Assembly (NCBI GenBank): GCA_900016675.1
Contig: LN483071.1
Location: forward strand, 62,001 to 126,000
Source: Arthrobacter saudimassiliensis
GTDB taxonomy: Bacteria > Actinomycetota > Actinomycetes > Actinomycetales > Micrococcaceae
Direction of reading: 5' to 3'
DNA length: 64,000 nucleotides
Shown here: piece by piece, positions 36,537 to 46,052 of the stretch
Position numbering within the stretch: the stretch's first letter is position 1
How the letters are laid out: each line of letters opens with the position of its first letter
Position numbers and translations under genes: made by a program
Notes under the pieces: model-generated
Seen by the model: only the letters and a program-made list of their open reading frames with translations
Database searches by the model: none
Told to the model about the DNA's origin: nothing

Positions 36537-37412
36537 TTATTCTTTCACAGCGGAGGTGGCCCGGGGCCGGCCGTTGAGGTCCTCGTGGCCGCGGACATCG
36601 AGCCAGGATCCGGCGTTTTCGAGGTGCCGGGCCAGCGCCTGGGCCTGCACTTCGGCATGTTCCATGACGAAGAAGCCGCCGCTGCGGAGCAGCCGGGCGG
36701 CCGTTGCCGCGGCCGCGTGCGGCAGGGCCAGCCCGTCCTCGCCTCCCCCGTACAGCGCCATCTTCGGGTCGTGGTCCGCCGCCTCGGGCTCGTTGGGTAC
36801 GGCGGCTGCGGGGATGTAGGGCGGATTCGAGACGACGACGTCGTACCGGCCGTCCTCGTCCGGCAGCGCGGTGCGCAGGTCCGCATGGACAAGGCGCACG
36901 CCGCGGGGTTCGAGGTTGCGCTCGGCCCAGGCCAGGGCCAAGTCGCTGAGTTCAACGGCGGTGACCTCCGCTTCGGGCACCTCTTCGGCCACCGCCGCGG
37001 CGATGGCGCCGGACCCGGTGCCGAGGTCCACCACGCGCACGGTGCCGTCGGCGGCCAGCCGCGCCCGGGCGGCGTCGATCGCCAGCTGCGCCACCGTCTC
37101 GGTCTCCGGCCGGGGCACGAACACGCCCGGGCCGACGGCCAGTTCCAGGTGCCGGAAGGCGGCCCGGCCGGTCAGGTGCTGCAGCGGAATCCGCCGGGCG
37201 CGCTCACGGACCAGGTCCGCGTAGCCCGCGGGAACCGGGGCGTCGGTGAAGGCCAGGGCCCGGACCCGTCCCCGGCTGCAGCCGAGCAGATGGGCGGCCA
37301 GCAGCTCGGCGTCGACCCGCGGAGCGGGAACGCCCGCGGCGGCGAGCTCGGCGGCCGCCGCCGCCAGGGCGGAGCCGAGGTCGCCGGCCGTGCCGGGACT
37401 ACTTGTCGTCAC
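36537..37412 (-). CDS. prmC: Release factor glutamine N5-methyltransferase
   Basis: SAM-dependent enzyme of 291 residues that methylates the GGQ glutamine of release factors. N-terminal helical domain with [38 protein letters not shown] site [16 protein letters not shown]; and the signature [12 protein letters not shown] start overlaps the prfA end by 14 bases. Adjacent to its substrate gene, as in most bacteria. Confidence 0.95.
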   Translation of the reverse strand: MTTSSPGTAGDLGSALAAAAAELAAAGVPAPRVDAELLAAHLLGCSRGRVRALAFTDAPVPAGYADLVRERARRIPLQHLTGRAAFRHLELAVGPGVFVPRPETETVAQLAIDAARARLAADGTVRVVDLGTGSGAIAAAVAEEVPEAEVTAVELSDLALAWAERNLEPRGVRLVHADLRTALPDEDGRYDVVVSNPPYIPAAAVPNEPEAADHDPKMALYGGGEDGLALPHAAAATAARLLRSGGFFVMEHAEVQAQALARHLENAGSWLDVRGHEDLNGRPRATSAVKE

Positions 37413-38478
37413 CGATGGCTTCGAGCCGGGCCTGCTCGTCCATTTCGATGCAGGACTGGACCACGGCCTCCAGGTCCCCGTTCATCACGGTGTCGAGGTT
37501 GTAGGCCTTGTAGCCGGTGCGGTGGTCGACGATCCGGTTTTCCGGGAAGTTGTAGGTCCGGATGCGTTCGGAGCGGTCCATGGTGCGGATCTGGGACTTG
37601 CGCGCCTCGGAGTTGGCGGCGTCGATCTGTTCCTGCTGGTGGGCCAGCAGGCGGGAGCGCAGCACGCGCATGGCCGCCTCGCGGTTCTGCAGCTGGGACT
37701 TCTCGTTCTGCATGGCCACCACGATGCCGGTCGGCAGGTGGGTGATGCGCACCGCGGAGTCGGTGGTGTTGACGGACTGCCCGCCCGGACCGGAGGAACG
37801 GTAGACGTCGATCTTGAGGTCGTTCTGGTTGATCTCGACCTCTTCGGGCTCGTCCACCTCGGGCAGCACCAGCACGCCGGCGGCCGAGGTATGGATCCGG
37901 CCCTGGGACTCGGTGACGGGAACCCGCTGGACGCGGTGCACCCCGCCTTCGTACTTGAGCCGGGCGTAGACGCCTTCGGCCGGATCCGTGGCGCTGCCCT
38001 TGATGGACATCTGCACGTCCTTGTAGCCGCCCAGGTCCGACTCGGTGGCGGAGATGATCTCGGTGCGCCATCCGCGGGACTCGGCGTAACGGGTGTACAT
38101 GCGCAGCAGGTCGCCGGCGAACAGGGCCGCCTCGTCACCGCCTTCACCGCCCTTGACCTCGATGATGACGTCGCGGCCGTCGTTGGGATCGCGCGGGATC
38201 AGCAGCCGGCGCAGCTTCTCCTGGGCGTCGGCCAGCTGCTCCTTGAGCACCGGCACCTCCGCGGCGAACTCGGCGTCCTCGGCCGCCATCTCCTCGGCGG
38301 CGGCGAGGTCGTCCTCCAGGCCGTGCCAGGTGTTGTAGGCGTCGACAATGCGGCTCAGCTCCGCGAAGCGGCGGCCCAGCCGGCGGGCGAGGCCCTGGTC
38401 GGCGTGCACGGCGGGATCGGCGAGCCGGTCCTGGAGCTCGGAGTGCTCATCGAGCAGACCCTGAATGGACTCAAACAT
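37399..38478 (-). CDS. prfA: Peptide chain release factor 1
   Basis: Recognises UAA/UAG and triggers peptide release; 359 residues. The catalytic GGQ loop is [17 protein letters not shown]; the codon-recognition region reads [20 protein letters not shown]. The start ATG at 38476-38478 ([16 protein letters not shown]) follows GAGGAAG; the 11 codons upstream of it in frame lie over that ribosome site and are not coding. In many actinobacteria rpmE lies between rho and prfA; here the 186-base gap carries only the rho terminator and a leader. Confidence 0.97.
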   Translation of the reverse strand: MFESIQGLLDEHSELQDRLADPAVHADQGLARRLGRRFAELSRIVDAYNTWHGLEDDLAAAEEMAAEDAEFAAEVPVLKEQLADAQEKLRRLLIPRDPNDGRDVIIEVKGGEGGDEAALFAGDLLRMYTRYAESRGWRTEIISATESDLGGYKDVQMSIKGSATDPAEGVYARLKYEGGVHRVQRVPVTESQGRIHTSAAGVLVLPEVDEPEEVEINQNDLKIDVYRSSGPGGQSVNTTDSAVRITHLPTGIVVAMQNEKSQLQNREAAMRVLRSRLLAHQQEQIDAANSEARKSQIRTMDRSERIRTYNFPENRIVDHRTGYKAYNLDTVMNGDLEAVVQSCIEMDEQARLEAIGDDK

Positions 38479-38611
38479 GTGTGGTGCTTCCTCTTTCGGC
38501 TGTGAATCCACGGTCCGGCGCCCCCGCGGCGAAGCGGTGCGCCGAACCGTCGCGGCCCGTGCCGCCGGTGCTTATCTCCAACTGTGCCGTTAACCGGCCG
38601 GACCGCCCAAA

Positions 38612-38643
38612 CTCCGGGGCCCGCGCAGGCGCGGGCCCCGGAG
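38612..38643 (-). terminator. Terminator of rho
   Basis: A perfect 14-base GC stem with a 4-base loop (38612-38625 with 38630-38643), 21 bases after the rho stop, followed on the minus strand by TTTGGG. It separates rho from prfA. Confidence 0.75.
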
Positions 38644-38664
38644 CCGAGCGGCCCGGTGGTGCAG

Positions 38665-40797
38665 CTAGTTGTCCTTCGTTCCCAGCGTGGTCTTCTGGAC
38701 CTGCATCAGGAATTCGACGTTGGACTGGGTTTCCTTGATCTTGCCGGTGAGGATCTCCAGTGCCTGCTGCGTGTCCAGGCCGGAGAGGACCCGGCGCAGC
38801 TTCCACATGATCTGGACTTCCTCGGCGGAGAGCAGGTTCTCCTCGCGCCGGGTGCCGGACGCGTTGACGTCCACGGCCGGGAAGATCCGCTTGTCCGCCA
38901 GGTTGCGGGACAGGCGCAGCTCCATGTTGCCGGTGCCCTTGAACTCCTCGAAGATGACCTCGTCCATCTTGGACCCGGTCTCCACCAGCGCGGTGGCGAG
39001 GATGGTCAGCGAACCGCCGTTCTCGATGTTGCGGGCGGCACCGAAGAACCGCTTCGGCGGGTACAGCGCCGAGGAGTCCACGCCGCCGGAGAGGATGCGG
39101 CCCGACGCCGGGGCGGCCAGGTTGTAGGCGCGGCCCAGGCGGGTCATCGAGTCCAGCAGGACGACGACGTCGCGGCCCATCTCCACCAGGCGCTTGGCGC
39201 GTTCGATGGCGAGCTCCGCGACGGTGGTGTGGTCGTCGGCGGGGCGGTCGAAGGTGGAGGCAATGACCTCGCCCTTGACCGTGCGCTGCATGTCGGTCAC
39301 TTCCTCGGGACGCTCGTCGACCAGCACCATCATGAGGTGGACCTCGGGGTTGTTGATGGTGATGGCGTTGGCGATCGACTGCAGGATCAGGGTCTTGCCG
39401 GCCTTCGGCGGGGAGACGATCAGGCCGCGCTGGCCCTTGCCGATCGGGGCGACCAGGTCGATGACGCGCGGGCCGATGGCCTTGGCGCTGGTCTCCAGGC
39501 GCAGCCGCTCGGAGGGGTAGAGCGGGACGAGCTTGGAGAACTCGACGCGGTCCTTGTTCTCCTCGACCGGCTTGCCGTTGACCGAGGTCAGGCGCACCAG
39601 GGCGTTGAACTTCTGCCGGCTGTTGCCCTGGTTCTCGCCCTCGCGGGGGGCCCGGATGGCACCGACGACGGCGTCGCCCTTGCGCAGGTTGTGCTTCTTG
39701 ACCTGGGCCAGGGAGACGTACACGTCGTTCGGGCCGGGCAGGTAGCCCGAGGTCCGGACGAAGGCGTAGTTCTCCAGCACGTCGAGGATGCCGGCGACGG
39801 GCAGCAGCACGTCGTCCTCGGTGACCTCGACGTCGTCGACGTCGGGGTTCTGGCTGCGGTTCCGGCGGCGCTCGTTCCGGTCCCGGAAACGGTCGTTGCG
39901 GTCGTTGCGGTCGCTCCGGTTGCGGCCCCGGCGGTTGCGTCCGCGGCCGCCTTCATCGTCGTCGCGGTTGTCGCGCTCACGGTTGTCGCGGTCGCGGCCG
40001 TTGTTCTGGGCGTTGTTCTGGGCGTTGTCGCGGTTGCGTTCGCGCCGCTCGCGGCGCTCGTCGCGGGCGGAGCCCTCGTTCTTCTCTTCGCCTCGGCTGC
40101 GCTCCTCGGACTGCCCGTCCTGGCGGCTGCGGGCCTCGCCCTCGCCGGACTCGGCGGCCTCCTGGCCCTCGGCGGCCTCGCCGCGCCGGCCCCGGCCGCG
40201 GCGGTTGCCGCGCTCGCGCTGGCCGTCCTCGCGGCTGCGGCCCTGCTCGTCGGCCTTGGCCGACGGCTTCTCGCCGTCCTGGGCCTTGTCGGCCGCGGGG
40301 GCCTGGTCCGCGGCGGCCTTGTCGGCGGCGGGGGCCTCCTCGGCGCGCTCCGGCTTCCCTGCGCTCTGCGCACCTGCGTCGGCCGACGGGCTGACGACGC
40401 CGTCGCTGCCGGCCCGCCGGTTCCGGTTGCGGGTGCGGGAGGGGCGCTCGGGCGCCTCGGACTCCTGCGCGGGGGCGGCCTGGGCCTCCTTGGCAGCGGG
40501 CGCTTCCTTCACCGCGTCCCTGGCCGGGGCGTCGGCGGCCGGTGCCTGGGCCGTCTCGTCCCGGCGGGCGCTGCGGACCGGGCGGTCGGCCACGGCGCCG
40601 CCGCGCTGGTGGTTGGAAATCGCGGCGACCAGGTCGCCCTTGCGCATCCGGGAACCGCCGGTGATGCCCAGCTGGCCCGCCAGGGCCTGGAGCTGGGCAA
40701 GCTTCAGTCCGGCAAGTCCGGAACTGCGGCCGGGCGCTTCAGCGGTGCCTGCGGCCTTTGAGTCCACACCTGCAGTCAGGTCGGTGGTGTCTGTCAC
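38665..40797 (-). CDS. rho: Transcription termination factor Rho with long charged insertion
   Basis: Hexameric RNA helicase, 710 residues against about 420 in E. coli. Order: N-terminal Rho_N helices (GLAGLKLAQLQALAGQLGI), then a low-complexity segment of roughly 250 residues (about 80-330) rich in Arg, Asn, Asp, Glu and Gln, then the RNA-binding cold-shock-like domain (VAGILDVLENYAFVRTSGYL), Walker A (SPPKAGKTLILQSIANAI) and Walker B region (VVVLLDSMTRLGRAYN). Such insertions are typical of high-GC actinobacteria and can increase RNA affinity. GTG start with GGAAGGA close before it. A 382-base gap to thrB supplies a long leader, and a GC terminator follows. Confidence 0.96.
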   Translation of the reverse strand: MTDTTDLTAGVDSKAAGTAEAPGRSSGLAGLKLAQLQALAGQLGITGGSRMRKGDLVAAISNHQRGGAVADRPVRSARRDETAQAPAADAPARDAVKEAPAAKEAQAAPAQESEAPERPSRTRNRNRRAGSDGVVSPSADAGAQSAGKPERAEEAPAADKAAADQAPAADKAQDGEKPSAKADEQGRSREDGQRERGNRRGRGRRGEAAEGQEAAESGEGEARSRQDGQSEERSRGEEKNEGSARDERRERRERNRDNAQNNAQNNGRDRDNRERDNRDDDEGGRGRNRRGRNRSDRNDRNDRFRDRNERRRNRSQNPDVDDVEVTEDDVLLPVAGILDVLENYAFVRTSGYLPGPNDVYVSLAQVKKHNLRKGDAVVGAIRAPREGENQGNSRQKFNALVRLTSVNGKPVEENKDRVEFSKLVPLYPSERLRLETSAKAIGPRVIDLVAPIGKGQRGLIVSPPKAGKTLILQSIANAITINNPEVHLMMVLVDERPEEVTDMQRTVKGEVIASTFDRPADDHTTVAELAIERAKRLVEMGRDVVVLLDSMTRLGRAYNLAAPASGRILSGGVDSSALYPPKRFFGAARNIENGGSLTILATALVETGSKMDEVIFEEFKGTGNMELRLSRNLADKRIFPAVDVNASGTRREENLLSAEEVQIMWKLRRVLSGLDTQQALEILTGKIKETQSNVEFLMQVQKTTLGTKDN

Positions 40798-41179
40798 GAA
40801 GGATCCTTCCCCCTCGTCGGGCGGTCCGGCAGGATACCGGCCGCGGTTGTTGGTCCTGTCCCCAGGTCAGATACCGGAAGTCAGGTGTTCGCCGAAGACC
40901 GGAAGAAACCGGCACGGCGAATGTGCTGGGTGCCTTGATCGGAAGAATCCACTCAGTTTGCGCCGGCATCGGGTGCTGGCGGAGACAGTGCGGCATTCAC
41001 GTCGTGGGCCGGCCGAAACCGGCTGCCCACGGAAGGCTACACCGAATTATGCGCTTTACCGGCACGGTTTTCCGCTGCGGTCATCCGAGCGGCGCTGCGG
41101 CGTGTCGGACGGATGGGTCAGCGGAAAGTCCATGACGGCCTGGAGAAGGCGGCCGGCCGGTGAAAGCACAAGACGGTTA
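40798..41179 (-). promoter_or_regulatory. Long gap between thrB and rho: rho promoter candidate and leader
   Basis: 382 bases without a gene. On the minus strand CATAAT (41046-41051) is the best -10 candidate, giving a leader of about 240 bases before the rho GTG. Next to the thrB stop a short ACGGT/ACCGT hairpin occurs. I found no small ORF with a ribosome site. Rho is autoregulated through its leader in many bacteria, so this leader is a candidate for that (inference). Confidence 0.4.
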
Positions 41180-42157
41180 TCACCGTTGGTGCATGTCCAC
41201 CTTAGCACCATCTGCCGCCACGGGAAGCCGACGCACCGTCCAATTCCCGCCGATGTCCGCTGCGGCCTCCTGGATCAGCGCCTCGGCAACGCCGGCGTCC
41301 GCCGCACTGCCGGCGAGGACCATGACGGTCGGCCCGGCACCGGAGACCACGGCCGGCAGTCCGCGGGCCCGCAGCCGGCGGATCAGCTCGGCGCTGGCCG
41401 GCATGGCCGGGGCGCGGTACCCCTGGTGCAGGAATTCCTCGGTGGCTTCGAACAGCAGTCCGGGCGCCGTGGCCAGGGCGTGCACCAGCAGTGCGGCCCG
41501 CCCCGAGTTCGCCGCGGCCTCGGCATGCGGCACAGCTGCGGGCAGCAGTCCGCGGGCCTGCTCGGTGGAGAGTTCGACCGCCGGGATGGCAGCGACCGGG
41601 TGCACCTCGGGGTGCACCGGCACGTGGGCGGAGCGGAACACCCCGTCCTGCTCCCAGCTGATGGCCAGGCCGCCGCGCAGGGCGGGCGCGACGTTGTCCG
41701 GATGCCCCTCGATGGCCGAACAGAGGTTCAGCACGGCGTCGGCGTCCAGCCGGTCCGCCTCGGGAAGCAGGGCGTTGCCGGCCAGCACCCCCGAGACGAT
41801 CGCGGAGGCCGATGATCCCAGGCCCCGGCCGTGCGGGATGGCGTTCTCCGCCTCAAGCCGGAGCCCGGTGTCGGCGTAGCCCGCCGCGGCCAGGGTCCGC
41901 CGGATGGTGCGCACCACGAGGTGGCTCTCGTCCAGGGGCAGCGTGTCGGCACCGACGCCGGTGATCCGGACCTCCACGGACCCGTCCGCGACGGCTTCCA
42001 CGCGCACCCGGTCGTGGAAGGCCAGGGCCAGGCCCAGGGTGTCGAAGCCCGGGCCGAGGTTTGCGCTGGTGGCCGGGACGCTCACGGTCGCGGCACGCCC
42101 CGGCTCCACCGTCCGTCCCGCGGGAAGGCGGGGCGCCGGCGTCTGGTTCAGCTGCAT
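41180..42157 (-). CDS. thrB: Homoserine kinase
   Basis: GHMP kinase of 325 residues, phosphorylates homoserine for threonine. Motifs: VSVPATSANLGPGFDTLGLA, the ATP loop IPHGRGLGSSASAIVSG, and the C-terminal ARGLPAVVSGAGPTVMVLA. The start ATG at 42155-42157 (MQLNQTPAP) has GGAG seven bases before it; the upstream 38 codons in frame overlap thrC. It follows thrC with a one-codon gap (TGACGATG). Confidence 0.95.
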   Translation of the reverse strand: MQLNQTPAPRLPAGRTVEPGRAATVSVPATSANLGPGFDTLGLALAFHDRVRVEAVADGSVEVRITGVGADTLPLDESHLVVRTIRRTLAAAGYADTGLRLEAENAIPHGRGLGSSASAIVSGVLAGNALLPEADRLDADAVLNLCSAIEGHPDNVAPALRGGLAISWEQDGVFRSAHVPVHPEVHPVAAIPAVELSTEQARGLLPAAVPHAEAAANSGRAALLVHALATAPGLLFEATEEFLHQGYRAPAMPASAELIRRLRARGLPAVVSGAGPTVMVLAGSAADAGVAEALIQEAAADIGGNWTVRRLPVAADGAKVDMHQR

Positions 42158-42159
42158 CG

Positions 42160-43278
42160 TCAGCTCCGCGCGGGAGCTGCTTCGAGCCCGAGCGCCGCGG
42201 CGACCGAGACGACGTCGAAGTCCACCCGGGTGGGTTCGACCTCCGAGCCGTCGGCCATGCGCAGTGCCCACTGGGGGTCCTTCAGGCCGTGCCCGGTGAC
42301 GGTGATGACGATCCGCTTCCCGGCGGGGACCTCGCCGGCCGCATGCTTCTTCAGCAGGCCGGCGACGCCGGCGGCGGACGCCGGCTCCACGAACACGCCC
42401 TCGCGGGCGGACAGCCAGCGGTGGGCGGCCAGGATCTCGGCGTCGCTGACGGCGTCGATGAGTCCCCCGGACTCGTCCCGGGCGGCCACGGCGGAATCCC
42501 AGGAGGCGGGGTTGCCGATCCGGATGGCGGTCGCGATCGTGTCGGGTTCAGTGACCGGGTGGCCCTTGACCAGCGGCGACGCGCCTTCGGCCTGGAAGCC
42601 CCACATGACCGGAGTCTTCGTGGCGACCGGCGCCAGCTCGTCCCCGGCGGCGTTGGTGTACGGCGCCGCGTACTCGCGGTAGCCCTTCCAGTAGGCGGTG
42701 ATGTTGCCGGCGTTGCCGACCGGCAGGACGTGGTAGTCCGGGGCGTCGCCCAGGGCGTCGACGACCTCGAAGGCGGCGGTCTTCTGTCCCTCGATGCGCG
42801 CCGGGTTGACGGAGTTGACCAGGAACACCGGGTAGGCCTCGGCCAGCTTGCGGGCCACCTCGAGACAGTTGTCGAAGTTGCCGCGGACCTGGAGCAGTTC
42901 AGCGCCGTGGGCGATGGCCTGGCTGAGCTTGCCCATGGCGATCTTGCCGTCCGGAACCAGGACGGCGCAGGTCAGGCCCGCCTGCACGGCGTACGCGGCG
43001 GCCGAAGCGGAGGTGTTGCCGGTGGAGGCGCAGACCACGGCCTTGGCGCCGGCCTCGACGGCGGCGGTGATGGCCATGGTCATGCCCCGGTCCTTGAAGG
43101 ACCCGGTGGGGTTCATGCCCTCGACCTTCAGGTACACCTCGGAGCCGGTCAGCTCGGACAGTGCCGGGGCGGGCACCAGCGGCGTGCCGCCCTCGCCCAG
43201 GGAGATGACCTTCGTATCCGCCGTGACCGGCAGCCGGTCGGCGTATTCACGGATGACGCCGCGCCATTGATGAGCCAA
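42160..43278 (-). CDS. thrC: Threonine synthase
   Basis: PLP enzyme of 372 residues converting O-phosphohomoserine to threonine. The PLP lysine is in [31 protein letters not shown] is the phosphate-binding loop of the cofactor; [16 protein letters not shown] binds PLP phosphate. The start is TTG (TTG GCT CAT CAA), supported by AAGGGG nine bases upstream and by the conserved opening [16 protein letters not shown]. Four bases after hom. Confidence 0.95.
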   Translation of the reverse strand: MAHQWRGVIREYADRLPVTADTKVISLGEGGTPLVPAPALSELTGSEVYLKVEGMNPTGSFKDRGMTMAITAAVEAGAKAVVCASTGNTSASAAAYAVQAGLTCAVLVPDGKIAMGKLSQAIAHGAELLQVRGNFDNCLEVARKLAEAYPVFLVNSVNPARIEGQKTAAFEVVDALGDAPDYHVLPVGNAGNITAYWKGYREYAAPYTNAAGDELAPVATKTPVMWGFQAEGASPLVKGHPVTEPDTIATAIRIGNPASWDSAVAARDESGGLIDAVSDAEILAAHRWLSAREGVFVEPASAAGVAGLLKKHAAGEVPAGKRIVITVTGHGLKDPQWALRMADGSEVEPTRVDFDVVSVAAALGLEAAPARS

Positions 43279-43282
43279 GGAA

Positions 43283-44581
43283 CTAGACCCCTTCTACCCG
43301 CAGGACGGATGTGACGGAAGTGATGACGTCCAGGCCGCGGATGGCCTCGACGGTTGCGGCAAGGGCCGCCTCGGTGGCGCGGTGGGTGACGAAGCGCAGC
43401 TGCGCCGCCGCTCCCCCGCCGTCCGCCGGGACGGTCTGGCGCATGGTTTCGATGGAGACGCCGTTGTCCGCGAAGACCCGGGCGACGGCGGCCAGCACGC
43501 CGGGCTGGTCGGAGACCTCCAGGCCGATGTAGTAGCTGGTGGTCACCTTGTCCATGGGCAGCTCGGGCACCCGGCCGGTGGCCGATCCCGGAGCGGCCGG
43601 GCCGCCCAGGACCAGGCGGCGGGCGGTGCGCACCACGTCGCCCATGACCGCCGAGGCGGTCGGGGTGCCGCCGGCGCCCTGGCCGTAGAACATCAGCTCG
43701 CCGGCGTTTTCGGCCTCGACGAAGACGGCGTTGAAGGCCCCGTGCACGGCGGCCAGCGGATGCCGGCGCGGCAGCAGGGTGGGGTGGACGCGGACGCTGA
43801 CGCCGCCGTCGGCCCCGTCGCCGATCTTCTCGGCGATGGCGAGCAGCTTGATGACGAATCCGGCCTCCTGAGCGGCGGCGATGTCCTCGGCGGTGACCGA
43901 ACTGATGCCCTCGCACCAGACCTGGTTCAGGTCGAAGTCGGTGTGGAAGGCCAGCGAAGCGAGGATGGCGCCCTTGGCTGCGGCGTCATGGCCCTCGACG
44001 TCGGCGGTGGGATCCGCCTCCGCGTAGCCCAGGCGCTGCGCGTCGGCAAGCGCGTCGGCGAACTGCGCGCCGGTGGTGTCCATCTCGTCGAGGATGTAGT
44101 TCGTGGTGCCGTTGACGATGCCCATGACCTTGGTGATCCGGTCCCCGGCGAGGCTGTCCCGGATGGGCAGCAGGATGGGGATGGCACCGGCGACGGCTGC
44201 CTCATAGGAGAGCTGGACGCCCGCGGCGTCGGCCTTGCCGTACAGGGCCGGTCCGTCGGCGGCGAGCAGCGCCTTGTTGCCGGTCACCACGGCGGCGCCG
44301 TGTCCGATGGCGTGCAGGATCAGCGAGCGGGCCGGCTCCAGGCCGCCCATCAGCTCGATCACGATGTCGGCGCCCTCGACGAGCTTCTCCGCGTCGGTGG
44401 TGAACAGTTCGCGGGGCAGGTCGACGTCGCGCGGCGCGTCCACGGAGCGCACGGCGATGCCGGCCAGCTCCAGCCGGGCACCGACCCGGGAGGCCAGCGA
44501 CTCGGCGTCGTCGCGCAGGATCCGCGCCACCTGGGATCCCACGTTGCCGCAGCCCAGCAGGGCCACCTTCAGGGTCTTCAT
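43283..44581 (-). CDS. hom: Homoserine dehydrogenase
   Basis: Reduces aspartate semialdehyde to homoserine, the branch point to threonine and methionine. 432 residues: NAD(P) site [17 protein letters not shown], catalytic core [14 protein letters not shown] and [17 protein letters not shown], and a C-terminal ACT domain ([20 protein letters not shown]) for threonine feedback control. ATG at 44579-44581 follows GAGGAG with about ten bases spacing. No aspartokinase gene is adjacent. Confidence 0.96.
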   Translation of the reverse strand: MKTLKVALLGCGNVGSQVARILRDDAESLASRVGARLELAGIAVRSVDAPRDVDLPRELFTTDAEKLVEGADIVIELMGGLEPARSLILHAIGHGAAVVTGNKALLAADGPALYGKADAAGVQLSYEAAVAGAIPILLPIRDSLAGDRITKVMGIVNGTTNYILDEMDTTGAQFADALADAQRLGYAEADPTADVEGHDAAAKGAILASLAFHTDFDLNQVWCEGISSVTAEDIAAAQEAGFVIKLLAIAEKIGDGADGGVSVRVHPTLLPRRHPLAAVHGAFNAVFVEAENAGELMFYGQGAGGTPTASAVMGDVVRTARRLVLGGPAAPGSATGRVPELPMDKVTTSYYIGLEVSDQPGVLAAVARVFADNGVSIETMRQTVPADGGGAAAQLRFVTHRATEAALAATVEAIRGLDVITSVTSVLRVEGV

Positions 44582-44602
44582 TGCTGCGTCGCTCCTCAAC
44601 AC

Positions 44603-46048
44603 TCAGCTCATGACGTCCCGCGCGAGCAGGTCGTCCTCGGTTTCGCCGCGTACGATCAGGCGGGCCGCCCCGTCGCGCACCGCCACCACGGGCGGGCGGG
44701 CGATCCAGTTGTAGTTGCTCGACAGGGCCCAGCAGTAGGCGCCTGTTCCGGGAACAGCCAGCAGGTCGCCGCCGGCGACGTCGGCCGGCAGGTAGACGTC
44801 CCGGACCACTATGTCCCCGCTTTCGCAGTGTTTGCCAACCACCCGCGACATAACCGCGTCATCTTCCGAGGCGCGCGAGGCCAGCACGGCGGAGTAATCG
44901 GCGTCGTAGAGCACGGGGCGGGCGTTGTCGCTCATCCCGCCGTCCACCGAGACGTAGCGGCGCGCCGCGGCGGTGCCGTCCGGCGCCTCGGTGCGCACCG
45001 TCTTGACGGTGCCGGTGCGGTACAGGGTGAAGGTGCTCGGCCCGACGATCGCGCGGCCGGGCTCGATGGAGATGCGCGGCACGGCCAGCCCGTGCTCCGC
45101 GGCGGCCTCACGGACGACGGCGGCCAGGGCGTCGGCGATCTCGGCCGGGGGCCGGGGCGTGTCCGCCTCGGTGTAGGCGATGCCGTACCCGCCGCCCAGG
45201 TCCAGTTCGGTGAGCTCGACGCCGTGCCGGTCGCGGACGCCGGCGAGGAAGCCGAGCAGCCGGCGGGCCGCCAGGGCGAAGCCCTCGGGTTCGAAGATCT
45301 GCGAGCCGATGTGGCAGTGCACGCCCAGCAGGCGGATGCCGTCCAGCTTCAGTGCCAGGTCGACCGCCTCCTCCGCGGCGGAGCCCCCGGCGCCGGACGC
45401 GCCGTCGTCGCCGCCGGTGTCGGCGGCCATGGACAGGCCGAACTTCTGGTCCTCATGGGCGGTGGCGATGAACTCATGGGTCGAGGCATGCACGCCCGGC
45501 GTGAGGCGCAGCACCACGTTGGCCTCCTGGCCGCGGGCGGCGGCCAGGGCGGAGAGCCGGCGGAGTTCGGCCAGCGAGTCCACGACGATCCGGCCGAGGT
45601 TCAGGTCCAGTGCCCGGACCAGTTCGGCGTCGGACTTGTTGTTGCCGTGCAGGCCCAGCAGGGCCCCGTCGAGGCCGGCGCGGGCGGCGACCGCCATTTC
45701 CCCGCCCGAGCAGGTGTCCAGGCGCAGGCCCTCGTCCCGGACCCACCGGGCCACCTCGGTGCACAGGAACGCCTTGCCGGCGTAGTACACGTCCACGCCG
45801 CCGCAGAGGTCGGCGAACGCGGCGTCGAAGGCGTCCTTGAAGGCCCGGGCGCGGGCACGGAAGTCAGCCTCGGAGACCACGAACAGCGGGGTGCCGAACT
45901 CGGCGGCCAGCGCCGAGACGCCGATCCCGGAGATCTCCAGCTCGCCGGCGGCGCCGCGGGCGACGTCGCAGGCCCAGAGGCCGGGGGAAAGCGCGTTGAT
46001 GTCCTCCGGGTGGCGAAGCCAGCCCGGGGCGAGGGGGGAAGCGGTCAT
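44603..46048 (-). CDS. lysA: Diaminopimelate decarboxylase
   Basis: Last step of lysine synthesis; 481 residues, fold-type III PLP enzyme. The PLP lysine lies in DVYYAGKAFLC; LGLHGNNKSDAEL, VHCHIGSQIFEPEGF, LDLGGGYGIAYTE and SIEPGRAIVGPSTFTLY are all family motifs; GKHCESGD near the end provides the substrate-binding Cys. A loop rich in Gly/Ser/Ala (TGGDDGASGAGGSAAEE) is inserted around residue 210. Four bases after argS. Confidence 0.96.
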   Translation of the reverse strand: MTASPLAPGWLRHPEDINALSPGLWACDVARGAAGELEISGIGVSALAAEFGTPLFVVSEADFRARARAFKDAFDAAFADLCGGVDVYYAGKAFLCTEVARWVRDEGLRLDTCSGGEMAVAARAGLDGALLGLHGNNKSDAELVRALDLNLGRIVVDSLAELRRLSALAAARGQEANVVLRLTPGVHASTHEFIATAHEDQKFGLSMAADTGGDDGASGAGGSAAEEAVDLALKLDGIRLLGVHCHIGSQIFEPEGFALAARRLLGFLAGVRDRHGVELTELDLGGGYGIAYTEADTPRPPAEIADALAAVVREAAAEHGLAVPRISIEPGRAIVGPSTFTLYRTGTVKTVRTEAPDGTAAARRYVSVDGGMSDNARPVLYDADYSAVLASRASEDDAVMSRVVGKHCESGDIVVRDVYLPADVAGGDLLAVPGTGAYCWALSSNYNWIARPPVVAVRDGAARLIVRGETEDDLLARDVMS

Positions 46049-46052
46049 GGAG

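Noticed and set aside
38584-40761. A 725-codon antisense frame over rho, partly hydrophobic
   Set aside because: The hydrophobic run comes from reading the Arg/Asp/Asn repeats of rho backwards; no ribosome site and no family motif.
40798-41179. A small gene in the thrB-rho gap
   Set aside because: Open frames on both strands lack ribosome sites or family features; a leader is more likely.
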